The notes beneath the pieces were generated by a model that worked only from the letters and a program-made list of their open reading frames with translations, searched no databases and had not been told where the DNA came from. Shown one piece after another: positions 28,288-38,700 of a stretch of 64,000 bases of DNA. How positions within the stretch are numbered: position 1 is the stretch's first letter; each line of letters starts with the position of its first letter. The position numbers and the translations under genes were made by a program. Source of the stretch: Phytohabitans maris (GTDB taxonomy: Bacteria > Actinomycetota > Actinomycetes > Mycobacteriales > Micromonosporaceae); the NCBI RefSeq assembly GCF_031085175.1, contig NZ_JAVHUY010000018.1:112815-176814 (forward strand), written 5' to 3'.

Positions 28288-30836
28288 TCGTCGCGCTCCG
28301 GCCGGACGAAGGGGACGATCACCGTGGTGCGGTCGGCGTGGCGGTCGTGCAGCAGCGCGCGGTTGGGGCGCGGCTGCCAGTCGACCTGCTGCCCGAGCAG
28401 CAGCGACACCTCGGAACCGGGCACGTTGAGGAAGACCATCCCGGCCACCTCTTCGCGCGCCGCGCTGCCGCCCACCTCCTCGCTGAACCGGCGTAGCCCG
28501 CGCCACCAGGAAAGCAGGTGCACGCCCCGCCCCGGCCCCTCGCGCAGGAGGTCTCTCGGCAGCCCGCCGCGGCCGATCGCGTCCATGCCGAAGACGACCA
28601 GGTAGGCCGGCTCGTCCCCGGCGAAGGCCTGGGCCAGCCGGCTCGCGGGCACGTGCTCGGCGACCTGGGTCGCGGCCAGGTGGTCGACGAGCGCGCGGGC
28701 GGTCGCGTCGCCGTCGGCCACCAGCGACGACACCACGAACCGCGCCGCGCCGGCCGGATGGTGCGCGGCCAGGCTGCGCGCGGCGGCGTCGAGCACGTCC
28801 GCGCCATAGGTGCTCGGGCCGAGGATGGCCAGGTGCCGCCCGGGCGAGGCGTCCAGCGGGAAGGCGGCGGTGGAGAGCGGTACGTCGATCACCCGCCCGA
28901 CCAGCGCGGCCGGCCGGGGCGGGGTGGTGGCGAGCGCGGCCCGGTAGGTGGGGTCCTCTTCGAGGTACTGGTGGGCGTAGCCCTCGAACACCGACGGCGC
29001 CTTCGAAGCCTCCGGGCGGGCCTCCCAGAGCCGCCTCCGCACCGAGTCGAGGGTCGCCCGGTCGGCGTGCGGGTCGGGGAAGCGGATGGTCCGCTCGTGC
29101 CCCCGCGTCGCGCCGCGCGGGCCGCCCAGGCCGCCGGCGGTGTTGACGACCGCAGTGCCGAGGGGCAGGCCGGCGGCCGCGTCGTTGGTCGGTTCGAGCA
29201 CGTCACCGCCGCCGGGCAGGGCCACCCGCACCGGAAACTGGCCGAAGATCGAGTCGCGCTTGTCGTACAGCGCCTCGACGCCCAGCGCGGTCTGGCTGGC
29301 GAGCACGAGATGGATGCCGTACGACCGGCCCTTGCGGGCCAGCGACTCCAGCAGGCTCACCGCCTCGGTGGTCAGCGGGCCGCTGCCGGTGAGCAGCACC
29401 TGAAACTCGTCGATCACGCAGATGATCCGCGGCATGGCCCGCTGCTGGCGGAGGTCGCTGAAGCGGGTGACGCCGGCCCGCTTGTACGCCACTGAGCGGC
29501 GGGTCATCTCGGCGTCGAGCTCGCGCAGCACGGCCACGCCGTACTCCCGGTCGGACTCGACGCCGACCGCCCGCGCGTGCGGCAGCCAGGTCTTGTCCCG
29601 CGCGCTCGGCACGAACTCGGCGAACGACACGCCTTCCTTGAAGTCGAGCAGGTAGAGGGTCAGCTCGCCGGGCGCGTAGCGGCAGCCCAGGCCGTAGAGC
29701 ACGTTGATCAGGAACGCGGTCTTGCCGGCGCCGGACCGCCCACCGATCATCCAGTGTGGAGTGAGGTCGTTGAACTGCAACGTGACGGCGGTGTCCCCGT
29801 CCTGCCCCACGGTGGTCGCGACCCCCTCGGCCGAGTCTTCGGTCCACAGGTCGCCGTCGGGCAGTACGTCGCCGAGCGTGAGCCGTGAACGCGTCGCCGA
29901 CATCTCGGCAAGCTCGTGGCAGACCCGCTCGAAGAGGTGCGCCGGCGGGTCCTCGTCCAGGAAGACCGGCGCGTTGAGGCCCTTGTTTTCGACGCTGCTC
30001 CCGTATCGGGCGGCCGGTGGATCGCCGATGATCGCGTACGGGTTGCGCAGCGTGATCATCGTGGTCCGCGGCAACGGGGGTTGCGTGGTGTCCTCGGTCA
30101 GCGGTGGCGGCGGCCAGCCCGCCACGATCAGGTGCAGGCCCGCCTCCGGCCCGTGCTGCGCCAGCGCGGCGATCCGCGCCAGGTCGGCACCCTCGGTGAG
30201 CTCCGGCAGGGAGGCGATGGCGAGCAGCAGGGTACGTTCCCGGCGGGAGTGTCGCGCGGTGGCCGGCCGCGCTGGGCGTACCCACTGCTCTGCTTCGGCC
30301 AGGACGGCCCGGAGCCCGCCGCGGTCGGTGACCGGCGGCGGCATCAGGCCGGCGTCCGCGAGCGCCGCGAACGGACCGAAGACCAGCCCCGCGCCCGCCG
30401 CGTCCACGGCACGAACCAGCAACGAGCCGGCCGGCGACGCCGCCAGCAACCGGAGCAGGAGCGCCCGCAGCAGCCCGGCCACCCGCGGATCTCGGGCGTC
30501 CGCGTCGACGGTCAGGTGGCCGGTGCCCAGCAGCGGAACGACCGCCGGAAAGCGCGCGTCGTCGAGCGGCTGCGCCATCCCGACCCGCACGAACCGCGGC
30601 AGGCGCGGCCCGCCGAGCGGGGTGTCCTCAAACTGCGCGTCGAGCGGTGCCCCCAACCACCCCGGCACCAGTGCGGCGGCCGTGGCACGCAGGCGCTCGG
30701 CCAACTCGTGCTGCTCGCGCAGGTCCGGCGGCGCCGGCTGAAACCGCTCCAGGGCCCCGGCCGCGGCCGCCACGGTGGCAGCGGCCTGCCGATGCAAGGC
30801 GGCGGCGTGGCTCATCCGCGCTTTAGCGTTCGGCAC
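28284..30836 (-). CDS. FtsK/SpoIIIE-domain ATPase, EccC-like three-domain layout
   Basis: An 850-residue protein without membrane helices. The central domain is an intact FtsK/HerA-type ATPase: Walker A GGRSGAGKTAF at about residue 367 and Walker B RIICVIDEFQVLL at about 470. Flanking regions (about 60-280 and 660-845) look like degenerate RecA-type domains; the last has HLAILGPSTYGADVL where a P-loop would be. One live and two dead modules recall EccC-type secretion motors more than DNA translocases, and no FtsK gamma domain is present. GTG at 30836 follows GGGAGGTGAG at good spacing; an ATG lies at 30815. It leads a three-gene operon with a membrane protein and a small hairpin protein. Cargo is unknown. 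Confidence 0.85.
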   Translation of the reverse strand: MPNAKARMSHAAALHRQAAATVAAAAGALERFQPAPPDLREQHELAERLRATAAALVPGWLGAPLDAQFEDTPLGGPRLPRFVRVGMAQPLDDARFPAVVPLLGTGHLTVDADARDPRVAGLLRALLLRLLAASPAGSLLVRAVDAAGAGLVFGPFAALADAGLMPPPVTDRGGLRAVLAEAEQWVRPARPATARHSRRERTLLLAIASLPELTEGADLARIAALAQHGPEAGLHLIVAGWPPPPLTEDTTQPPLPRTTMITLRNPYAIIGDPPAARYGSSVENKGLNAPVFLDEDPPAHLFERVCHELAEMSATRSRLTLGDVLPDGDLWTEDSAEGVATTVGQDGDTAVTLQFNDLTPHWMIGGRSGAGKTAFLINVLYGLGCRYAPGELTLYLLDFKEGVSFAEFVPSARDKTWLPHARAVGVESDREYGVAVLRELDAEMTRRSVAYKRAGVTRFSDLRQQRAMPRIICVIDEFQVLLTGSGPLTTEAVSLLESLARKGRSYGIHLVLASQTALGVEALYDKRDSIFGQFPVRVALPGGGDVLEPTNDAAAGLPLGTAVVNTAGGLGGPRGATRGHERTIRFPDPHADRATLDSVRRRLWEARPEASKAPSVFEGYAHQYLEEDPTYRAALATTPPRPAALVGRVIDVPLSTAAFPLDASPGRHLAILGPSTYGADVLDAAARSLAAHHPAGAARFVVSSLVADGDATARALVDHLAATQVAEHVPASRLAQAFAGDEPAYLVVFGMDAIGRGGLPRDLLREGPGRGVHLLSWWRGLRRFSEEVGGSAAREEVAGMVFLNVPGSEVSLLLGQQVDWQPRPNRALLHDRHADRTTVIVPFVRPERDE

Positions 30837-31109
30837 AGCCGCTCACCTCCCTCGGACAGAGACGGTATCCCAGCCACCCCCCTTCCCAACGGACGCGGTT
30901 GGGCCTGTTGCCGGGCACGCTCTGGTCGGACAGGTTTCAATGCCCGAATGGTCCGCTCTTGCCGTTTCATGTACTCCCACACCACGCCTTAGGTTCGGCC
31001 TCGTCCCGGGGGTCACTGGAGGTCCGGGCCCGCATGTGGTGAGGCCAGCAGTGTGGCGTATCGGTCTCGCGGTCAAGCACCACTGTGGGCGGCCAGCTAA
31101 CCTCGGTGC

Positions 31110-31613
31110 GTGGACGCTTCTCGCCCTTCCCCGCCAACAACCCCCTTGGCCGGAAGCACCACCCACATCCACGTCGGCCGGCTGGTGTTGATGTTGGTCG
31201 CTGGAGCGCTGGCTCTCTTCTGCACCGGCGGCGCCGGCATAGCCTTCGTCTCCTACCGCGACGCCACCGAACCAGACCGCAGCTCCCCCGACGTCGCCGT
31301 CTCAAACTACCTAAGAGCCCTCCTCGTGGAACGCAACGACGTCCGAGTTGACCTCTACGCATGTAGCAGTGACGAAGGATTGGGTGCGATTCGTGCCTTC
31401 AAGGAAGAGATAGTGGAGCGCGAGAGGCAGCACGCGATAAGGATCGTTGTCTCGTGGGGTGCTATGACAACTCAAGAATTGTCGGGGCGTGCCATCGTCA
31501 CCACCGAGATAAGCCGGACCATTTCGGACGGTAGCGAGAAGGACCTTCAGAATTGGCGCTTCGACGTAGTCGACGAGAACGGATGGCGCGTGTGTGGCGC
31601 CATGCTCGTTTAA
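31110..31613 (+). CDS. small membrane-anchored protein of low GC, unknown
   Basis: A 167-residue protein from GTG 31110 with a short cytoplasmic start, one membrane helix (about residues 23-49, VGRLVLMLVAGALALFCTGG followed by AGIAFVSY) and an extracytoplasmic domain of about 110 residues. That domain begins near DVAVSNYLRALLVERNDVRV, and the fold hint is NTF2/VirB8-like (helix then strands), not certain. The 3' half is clearly less GC-rich than its neighbours, with codons such as GAA, ATA and TTG, a sign of recent acquisition. It is the only plus-strand gene between two minus-strand secretion-like operons and converges with the T4SS operon 5 nt away. Confidence 0.65.
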   Translation: MDASRPSPPTTPLAGSTTHIHVGRLVLMLVAGALALFCTGGAGIAFVSYRDATEPDRSSPDVAVSNYLRALLVERNDVRVDLYACSSDEGLGAIRAFKEEIVERERQHAIRIVVSWGAMTTQELSGRAIVTTEISRTISDGSEKDLQNWRFDVVDENGWRVCGAMLV

Positions 31614-31618
31614 TGACG

Positions 31619-32221
31619 TCACTCCAGCCATAGCAGGCGGGAGGGCACCTCAAGCGTCTTGGCGTGCTGTCCACTCCAGACCCAGCGGTACCATTCGAGC
31701 TCTGTGGCGATCCTGATGCAGACCTCACCGTCGCTGCTGGTGTAGGTCTCCGTGACCGCTCGAAGATCGCGACGTTCGACACCATCAATGACCTGAACCA
31801 GCCGGCGACCAACGATCCGTTGCACGTGCGTAGCCAGGACCGGGCGTTGCTTAGGCGGAGCATCGAGCGAGACGAGATGGGATCCGCTATCACTAGCTTC
31901 GTCGCCCTGGGCAGCGATGGCCAATCTCTCGATCCAAACGCGTTCAACGGGGACGAGCGGAGCGAAGACCTCGACCTGTTCCAGTTCGGCCCGGTACCAA
32001 TCCTGTTCCGGTATCACGGGAACGTAGGTGCGGCTGCCCTGCACCACCTTCTCGTCGGCCCGAAGATCGTATCGCCAGCCAAGGCCCGGTGCGCCGACGA
32101 TGACCCGCCGCCCGCGTAGATCGTCTTGGGCCAGTGCCGGTGTCGGTTCGATCGACTTGGGTGGACGCACCGTCCGATCGGGCCTTTCTGCGAACGGGTC
32201 GGGCCGGCGCTCACGGCTCAT
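31619..32221 (-). CDS. uncharacterised last gene of the VirB-like operon
   Basis: A 200-residue soluble-looking protein starting MSRERRPDPFAERPDRTVRP, with a basic/proline-rich N-terminus and mixed alpha/beta C-terminal half (for example VQVIDGVERRDLRAVTETYT). No motif or family was recognised. ATG at 32221 overlaps the stop of the M23 gene (ATGA), tying it to the T4SS-like operon. The region downstream of about 32110 is lower in GC than the rest of the operon. Confidence 0.7.
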   Translation of the reverse strand: MSRERRPDPFAERPDRTVRPPKSIEPTPALAQDDLRGRRVIVGAPGLGWRYDLRADEKVVQGSRTYVPVIPEQDWYRAELEQVEVFAPLVPVERVWIERLAIAAQGDEASDSGSHLVSLDAPPKQRPVLATHVQRIVGRRLVQVIDGVERRDLRAVTETYTSSDGEVCIRIATELEWYRWVWSGQHAKTLEVPSRLLWLE

Positions 32222-33342
32222 GGATTGCCGCCGAGGGGGGCGCCGACATTTCGCATGAAGATGACCGGATCGATCTTGTCGCCCTTGCTGGAGTCGTAGA
32301 CCTCGAAGTGTAGGTGCGGGCCGGACGAATGGCCGCTGGTCCCGACGAAGCCGAGTTCCTGGCCGGCCGCGACCATCTGTCCGACCGTCACCTTTGGACG
32401 CCTGATCATGTGGCAGTACATGGTCACGAAGTTGCCCGCATGCCGAATCTTGACGTACCAGCCACATCCTGGCGTGGAGGGCGAGCCGTCGTGGTCGCAG
32501 AGGCGGCCGGAGCGGTCGACGTCGCAGCGGGACGTGATCACCTGGCCAGCCGCGGCGGCGCGGATCGGTGTGTGCCGGCTGGCGCCCAGGTCGACGCCGT
32601 CGTGGTCCGGGCGTTCGGCCGTGCGAAAGCCGGACACGATCAGGGCCCGCACCGGCACGGTCCAGCCGGAGGCGGCTATCTCGGCGCCGGTGGCACAGCG
32701 CGCCTTGGTGCTGTTGCCCGCCGCGCGTGCGGCACCGCCGGTCAGTAGGTTGACGATCTGGGTGGCGATCGGCTCGTGCTTCGCGTATGCGTCCGGGTAG
32801 GCGCTGACCTGCACCCGCTGTGCGGCGTCCGTCAGCGCCATCTGCTGCCAGCCCTCGATGGTGACCAGCTTCTCGTAGAACTTCCGGGAGGCGTACTTGG
32901 GATCCTGCAACTGCTTCGCGGAGCCCCAGCCCTGGCTGGGACGCTGCTGAAACAGGCCGACCGAGTCGTGGTCGTTCCTGGCGCCGAGGTGGGGCAGGTT
33001 TGACAGGGCCGACTCCTGCATGGCCGTCGCCACCGCGATGACCCAGCCACGGAACGGCACCTTCATGTCGGAGCCGACGTTTACGACGACCGCCGCGTTG
33101 CGGATCTGGGTCTCGCCGTAGGCGCCGACGCTCGGCAGCCGCTTGGAGGCATCGACGATCCCGCCCTCGCCACACCCGAAGGCGCTGTTGAAGAGGCTGT
33201 CGTCCGATTCGCCGTCGCCGGTGAGCAGGTAGGACCCCACGCCACCGCCGCAACAGAGCAGCGCGAGCGCGGCCAGGATGGCGACGGCGAGACCGACCCG
33301 GCGCGCGGGTCGGCGGCCACCTCCCAGCAACGGATCTGTCAT
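32218..33342 (-). CDS. VirB1-like bifunctional wall hydrolase with M23 domain
   Basis: A 374-residue protein with an N-terminal membrane anchor (about residues 17-40). A middle domain of lytic-transglycosylase type has the likely catalytic glutamate in ATAMQESALSNLP and the family string DSVGLFQQRPSQGWG. The C-terminal LytM/M23 peptidase has HDGVDLGA and GHSSGPHLHFEV as zinc-ligand and catalytic blocks. This pair of activities is typical of wall-opening enzymes of Gram-positive conjugative systems (VirB1/CwlT type). The start overlaps the stop of the VirB8-like gene. Confidence 0.87.
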   Translation of the reverse strand: MTDPLLGGGRRPARRVGLAVAILAALALLCCGGGVGSYLLTGDGESDDSLFNSAFGCGEGGIVDASKRLPSVGAYGETQIRNAAVVVNVGSDMKVPFRGWVIAVATAMQESALSNLPHLGARNDHDSVGLFQQRPSQGWGSAKQLQDPKYASRKFYEKLVTIEGWQQMALTDAAQRVQVSAYPDAYAKHEPIATQIVNLLTGGAARAAGNSTKARCATGAEIAASGWTVPVRALIVSGFRTAERPDHDGVDLGASRHTPIRAAAAGQVITSRCDVDRSGRLCDHDGSPSTPGCGWYVKIRHAGNFVTMYCHMIRRPKVTVGQMVAAGQELGFVGTSGHSSGPHLHFEVYDSSKGDKIDPVIFMRNVGAPLGGNP

Positions 33343-33887
33343 GCGCGTTCCCAGTCGATGCCGTCGACCAACCAGCGACCGTCGACCGCGGTGAGGCGCA
33401 GGCGCAGTAGGCCGGAGTCGACCCGGATCGTCGCATCCACGATCTGGTCGGCGTAGGGGATCAGAACCGGCTCGCCGGTGAGGCGGTCAGCCGGTACGCC
33501 TGCCGGGTCGACGCCGGCCAGTTTCTCGGCCAGTGTCTCGGTGCAATGCGGGAGGAGACCGGCGTACCACTCCTCTGCTGTCACATCCCGGTGGTTCACC
33601 CAGGCACGCCCGAACGCCTTGGCGACGCTGGCCGGGACGGCGGTACCCGGACTGGTTTTCGGCGAAGGCGTCGGCTCCGGCGACGCCAAGCCGTCGTCGG
33701 CGATCGTCGCGGAGACGCTCACGATCGGCTGCTCCGGCGCGCCGGTCAGCCCGGGCTCGGCCCCGGCCGAATCCGAGAAGACCTTCGCGACACCCACGAT
33801 GCCGAGTACGACGACCGCCAGCACCAGCGCCACCCCGACCCGGGAGCGCAGGAGCCCGCGTGCGACAAGCTGGGCGACCCGGCGCAC
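33339..33887 (-). CDS. VirB8/TcpC-like bitopic membrane protein
   Basis: A 182-residue protein with a basic cytoplasmic start, one membrane helix (about residues 18-38), a Pro/Ser/Thr-rich linker and a C-terminal domain. The domain begins VAKAFGRAWVNHRDVTAEEW and ends in a strand-rich LRLRLTAVDGRWLVDGIDW. The topology and NTF2-like domain fit the VirB8/TcpC scaffold of Gram-positive type IV systems; identity is by resemblance and position, not a strict motif. It overlaps the next gene by 4 nt and follows the VirB6-like gene by 6 nt. Confidence 0.7.
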   Translation of the reverse strand: MRRVAQLVARGLLRSRVGVALVLAVVVLGIVGVAKVFSDSAGAEPGLTGAPEQPIVSVSATIADDGLASPEPTPSPKTSPGTAVPASVAKAFGRAWVNHRDVTAEEWYAGLLPHCTETLAEKLAGVDPAGVPADRLTGEPVLIPYADQIVDATIRVDSGLLRLRLTAVDGRWLVDGIDWERA

Positions 33888-33893
33888 TCCCCG

Positions 33894-35792
33894 TCACCTC
33901 GCCTCGGCGCGTACCCGAGGTGCCGGCGCGGGCGCCGGCTCGGTGCTGGGCTCCCCGCCTGGCCGGTAGATCGTGTAGGACGGCGGCCGCTCGGGCAGGT
34001 CCGGTTCGACCCATTCGGTCGTGCGGCGGGGCCGAGACGGTGCCGGCTGCGGCTTGGACGTCTGGGTCGACTCGTCCGCACGCTCCCGGCCATCCGGGCG
34101 CGTGGCGCTGGAGTGCGAAGAATCCTCGTCGCGCGCCTCCGGCCGCAGCGTGGTTTGTTCGACCACGACCTGCTTCCGCCTGCCGGCCTGGGGCTCGGCG
34201 GTGCCGCCAGGCTCAGACACGTTGAGCTTGGCCGCCTCCCGGACGTCCCGGAAGAACCGGCGGTGCCACGAGCCGGCCGACGTGATCGCCGCGGTGCTGT
34301 CCTTGCCGCCGAGCTGGGTGATCCGCCGGTACGGCCGGAGCAGGAGCCAGCCCACCACGCCGCACAGCCAGACCAGCACCACCTGGAGCCAGCCGGGCAG
34401 GGTCGGGGTACTCATGATCAGGTCAACGGCGAAGAGGTAGATCGCCGCGCCCGTACCGAAGATCGCGATGTTGAAGACGGCGGCCACGACGGCGTTCGCG
34501 AGGCGACGCAGGCCAGCACTCGCCGGACGCATAAGGCCCACCGTGCCCAGGATCGGCGCGGCGATGACCGCCCACCTGAAGATCAGGAATCCGAGGAGGA
34601 CCAGCAGCGAAGCGGTCAGGTCGAACATCGCGAACAGGAGGGCGGCGAGCACCGCGATGAACCCCGCGCCGATCCGCTCCATGTCTTTGGTGCCCTGAAG
34701 GTACTCGTACGCCTCCGGGTCTTCGTTCTTGATCTGTTCAGCGACCCTCATCCACTGGTCGTTCTTCGCGGCAAAGGTGGCGTCCCGATCCTTGGGGTTC
34801 GCCCGTAGACGTTCGGCCTCTCGCCAGCTGAGCGACTTTGCGTCGTAGAGGGCCGCGCCGTACTTCTTGGCCGTCTCGCTGTCGGCCGACCCGAGCACCC
34901 CGCGCAGCCAGTTTCGGTACAGCATCGTCTCGGTCGCCGTGTCGCTGGCCCGTACCGCCGGCGGACGATGGTCAGTGCACGCCTCCGGGTTGCCCAGCCG
35001 GCACCGGCCCGGCGGCCGGTCCTTCGCGCGCGGCCCCACCGCGTCGTGGACCACGCCCAAGGTACCCACGAGGGTCGCGTCCGCGACGTTCGCCGACTTC
35101 ACCGGCCATGCCGCCAGCGCGGTCACGGCGACCATGACGAGCACCGCCCACCCGGCGGTTGTCATGGCGTTGCTCATGTCCGCTTGGCGGGAACGCCACA
35201 GCAGGTAGAGCCCCACCACGCCGAGCGTCACGATGCCGAAGACGCTGAACACCTTCTCGTAGACGGCCTTGGTGGCCTGCTCGACAAGCGGGTCGGCCCA
35301 GCCCCACATCGACTCCGGATCCCAGGCCCGCTCACGCAGAGCGTTCGAGGCACCGATGATCGCCGTCGCGATCATGAACTCGCCGTTCGCGATGGTGGTC
35401 GTGACCTTGTACTCGGGATGCGTCAGTGTGGCGAGGCAGCCGCTGTCGACGTCGTACGTCGTGTAGCTGTAACCGGCGTAGCCGTAGTCGGTGTAGAGGC
35501 CGGTTGGACCGTTCATCTTGGACGCCTCGGGGCGGCTGGCGAACCAGCCCGCGAGCCCGGAGTCCGGTGTGCCCGGGGTCGGCGCCTTCAGGCACTGCTT
35601 GCGCTCCGCTGCGACATCGCCGAGCTTGGCCACGCAGGCGCGGAAGTCGGCCTGCCACTCCTGGGTGGTGCAGAGGTCGCCGGGGGCTTGGGCTACCGGG
35701 CTAGGTGCTGCCGGCGCCGGCGTCGGCCAGACCAGAGACGTCGCCGCCGCGAGCAGCAGGGTGAGAAGTAGCGCGGTTGCCCGCCGTACCAC
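33894..35792 (-). CDS. VirB6/TrbL-like polytopic membrane protein
   Basis: A 632-residue protein with a signal peptide (VRRATALLLTLLLAAATSLV, ending in APAAP), a Cys-containing extracytoplasmic region (about 30-135) and about six membrane helices between about 150 and 490. A proline-rich, charged cytoplasmic tail follows. The layout is that of VirB6/TrbL channel subunits in actinobacterial conjugation clusters. GTG at 35792 is chosen because it lies 1 nt after the virB4 stop and gives a proper signal peptide. A longer in-frame reading would overlap virB4. Confidence 0.8.
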   Translation of the reverse strand: MVRRATALLLTLLLAAATSLVWPTPAPAAPSPVAQAPGDLCTTQEWQADFRACVAKLGDVAAERKQCLKAPTPGTPDSGLAGWFASRPEASKMNGPTGLYTDYGYAGYSYTTYDVDSGCLATLTHPEYKVTTTIANGEFMIATAIIGASNALRERAWDPESMWGWADPLVEQATKAVYEKVFSVFGIVTLGVVGLYLLWRSRQADMSNAMTTAGWAVLVMVAVTALAAWPVKSANVADATLVGTLGVVHDAVGPRAKDRPPGRCRLGNPEACTDHRPPAVRASDTATETMLYRNWLRGVLGSADSETAKKYGAALYDAKSLSWREAERLRANPKDRDATFAAKNDQWMRVAEQIKNEDPEAYEYLQGTKDMERIGAGFIAVLAALLFAMFDLTASLLVLLGFLIFRWAVIAAPILGTVGLMRPASAGLRRLANAVVAAVFNIAIFGTGAAIYLFAVDLIMSTPTLPGWLQVVLVWLCGVVGWLLLRPYRRITQLGGKDSTAAITSAGSWHRRFFRDVREAAKLNVSEPGGTAEPQAGRRKQVVVEQTTLRPEARDEDSSHSSATRPDGRERADESTQTSKPQPAPSRPRRTTEWVEPDLPERPPSYTIYRPGGEPSTEPAPAPAPRVRAEAR

Positions 35793-35793
35793 T

Positions 35794-38700
35794 TCACACC
35801 TCCGTGTCGGGTGCGCCGGTGGGCAGGTTGGACTGGGGCGCCGCGGCGCCTGTCGGTGTGGTGTCCAAGTGGTCGAGCAGCCCCTCCACGTACGACACGT
35901 CGACCCGTACCTTCTGCACGCGCCCATCCACGTCTCGCATGACGAACTCCCGGAAGCCCAGCCGGGACGCCGACGATGTGTCCACGTTGGACAGCGATGC
36001 CAGCGTCGCCTCGTACCCGTCGTTGACCGGCACCCGCAGCAGCCGCAGGGCCTCGGAGGCGATCTCCACGTCTTCGGCGATCCGGCCGACGAAGACGGTG
36101 GAGACGAGGTTTTGCACGTCGAGCCCGAGGATGTCGCGAGGGTTCTGCGAGGCCACGAGCGCCGCCAGGTTCCACTTTCGGGAGTCGCGGGCGAGGCGGA
36201 CCAGGAACGACCGGCCCGACCGCCAGCCCTCCATGAAGTGCGCCTCGTCCAGGCCGACCATCTTCCGGGACGACATCGAGCCGCCGTAGCAGCGGCGTAC
36301 CGCCAGCCGGTGCGCGGTGTGCAGCATGGGCAGGGCGAGCGCCTCCTCGGCCGACCAGTACTCGCGCTCGATCTTCAGGTCGGGCAGGCGGAGCCCGGCC
36401 ATCGTGATCACGGTGAGCGCGGCGTCGGCGCCGAGCAGGCCCTCTGGCGGGCGGCCGAAGAAGAGCAGCGCGAGCGGCATCTCGGCGGTGTCGAGCAGGA
36501 GGTTGGCCAGCTCCTTGCCGTTGTCGTCGTCGAGGCTGGCGAGGCAGGCCACGACGTCGTCCAGTGTGGACGTCTCCTCGGCCGGCACCTGCCGCACCGC
36601 GTGGCGCAGCAGCGTCGCCGTGGATGCCTCGCGGGCGACCTGCGGCGGCACGAGCATCGAGCAGATGTCCTGTACGAGCATCCGCCGCTCGGCCCGGGAG
36701 TTGGACACCGCGATCTCGAACTCGCGGTCGCCGGTCGGCCCGCTCGGAAACTCGGACCGCAGCGGTGTCGGGATCAGCGAGTACGGCGCCAGTGTGCCGT
36801 GCTCGGAGCCGGTCAGGTTGAGCACCCGGGAGTACGGCCGCAGCTCCGGCATCGACGCCAGCCGGGCGAGCGGTCCGGACGGGTCGAGGAGCGTGACCTG
36901 CACGCCGCGGCGGGCGGCCAGATAGCCGAGGGCACCGAGCAACGTGGACTTGCCACCGCCCGGCTCGGCGACGAAGACGCTGAGGCCGGAGCGCTCGCGT
37001 ACCTCCATCGGGAAGTGGAGGTCGAGGAAGACCGGGCGGCGGCAGGTGCCGGCGGTACGCCCGATGAGGTCGCCGCGCCGGTCGCCCACTGTGGACGCCG
37101 CCTGGGGCAGCGCGGCGGCGAGCAGCTTGACCGGCATGCGGCGGATGTACCCGGTGTTGGCGACCGGCTCGCCGGGGATGAACTCGCGGGCCAGCCAGTC
37201 CTGGTTTTTCGGGTGCTGCAGCGAGATGCGCAGCTCGCGGGAGTAGAGCTGGATGAGCCGGCGGGCCCGCTCCAGGCACTCCTCGCGGGTGCGGCCGCCG
37301 ACGGCGATGCGGTGCCAGCCGTGCGCGCGGGCCGACTCGACGGGCAGCCCGGTGGTCATCTCGTCGCCGATGACCAGGGCGCGCTTGGCCAGCCGCTCCA
37401 GCTCCGGCGGGGCGTCGATGCCGTGCTCGGCGTAGTCGAGCTGCTGCGAGCGGATCATCCGCAGCCGGTGCTCGAGGTTTTTGAACGAGTCGCCCGAGCC
37501 GAGCACGTCCACTCTGGACGACAGCTCCATCGGCCACGGCAGGCGCTCGTGGAAGTGCAGCCACGGCTCGTGCCGCTCGGGGATCTCCAGCGGCTCCATC
37601 CGGCCGACCGCGAGGACGGCGACGTGCCGCTCCTCGCCGGTCATCCGGTTGACCAGCTTTACCGTCGACCCGTACGGCGTGCGGTAGCGCTCGATCTGCT
37701 CGGTCAGCGCGAGCAGGTCACCCCGCTCCCACTCGCCGTCGGTGACCGGGGAAAGCGCGGTCGGCGGCGCCATGCAGAGCGCGACCGAGCGGTACAGCAG
37801 CCACTCCAGCTCGTGCGGCGTGACCTGCCGCCCCCGCATGCCGAACGCGCCGAGCACCTCGTCGAACTGCTCCACCGTGCGTCCCAGCTTGCGCCGCTCG
37901 CCCTCGGCGACACCCCGGCCGAAGGCGCGCAGCAGCCGCTCCACCAGCGAGTCGCCGAGCGAGCGGCGGGCGAACGTCACGCCCAGGTACGTCTGCCCCT
38001 CCGCGTGGTTGACCGAGAGGAGGTGGCGCTGGGCGTTGACCAGGTGGTCGCCCCAGGAACTCGCGCCGGGCACGCCGCCGAGCGGGTGCGGGGTGTTCGT
38101 GTCGAGCGTGCGGGCCCACTCGTCGGCCGGGAACGGGCGGGTGGTGCGGCGCAGGTGGAGACGGAAACCGGCGAGCCCCGCGTACTGCTCGGAGATCGCG
38201 GAGAGCAGCGCCTCGCGCTCGGCGTCCGGCCGGAACGCCCACCGCACCTCGGGCAGCCAGTACCAGGCGGTGACCGTGTTGGGGGTAAAGGTGAGGTGTC
38301 CGGCGATCTCGGTGATCGCGAGGTTGACGGCGGGGTCGCGGTCGGCGAACTTGATCTTCGGCGGCCGGACCGGCTTGCTCCGCGGCGCGATCTCCTGCCG
38401 CTTCCGGAGCTCCTTGCGCGGGCGCGGCGGCGGCTCCTCGCGCGTCCGCCGCTCCTCCGGCCGGCGTCGCGGCGCCGGCTCGGCCATCGGCCGCCGCGCC
38501 GGGGGCTCCGCGGCGGGCTCGCGCACCGCCGGCAGGTTGACCGGCTCGAGCTCCGGATCGAGAGCCGCATGGCGCGGGGGGCGCTCGGCGCGCGCGGGCG
38601 ACCTCGGCGCGATCGGTGGTCCAGCTTTCTCATCTGGTACGGGCGGGGAGTCACCGCCACGCGAAGGTGGGGCGATCGGCTCGGCCCCGATGCCGTGCCC

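Noticed and set aside
28284..30836. Calling the 850-residue ATPase a DNA translocase FtsK
   Set aside because: No membrane helices, no gamma domain, and degenerate side domains; the layout is closer to secretion motors.
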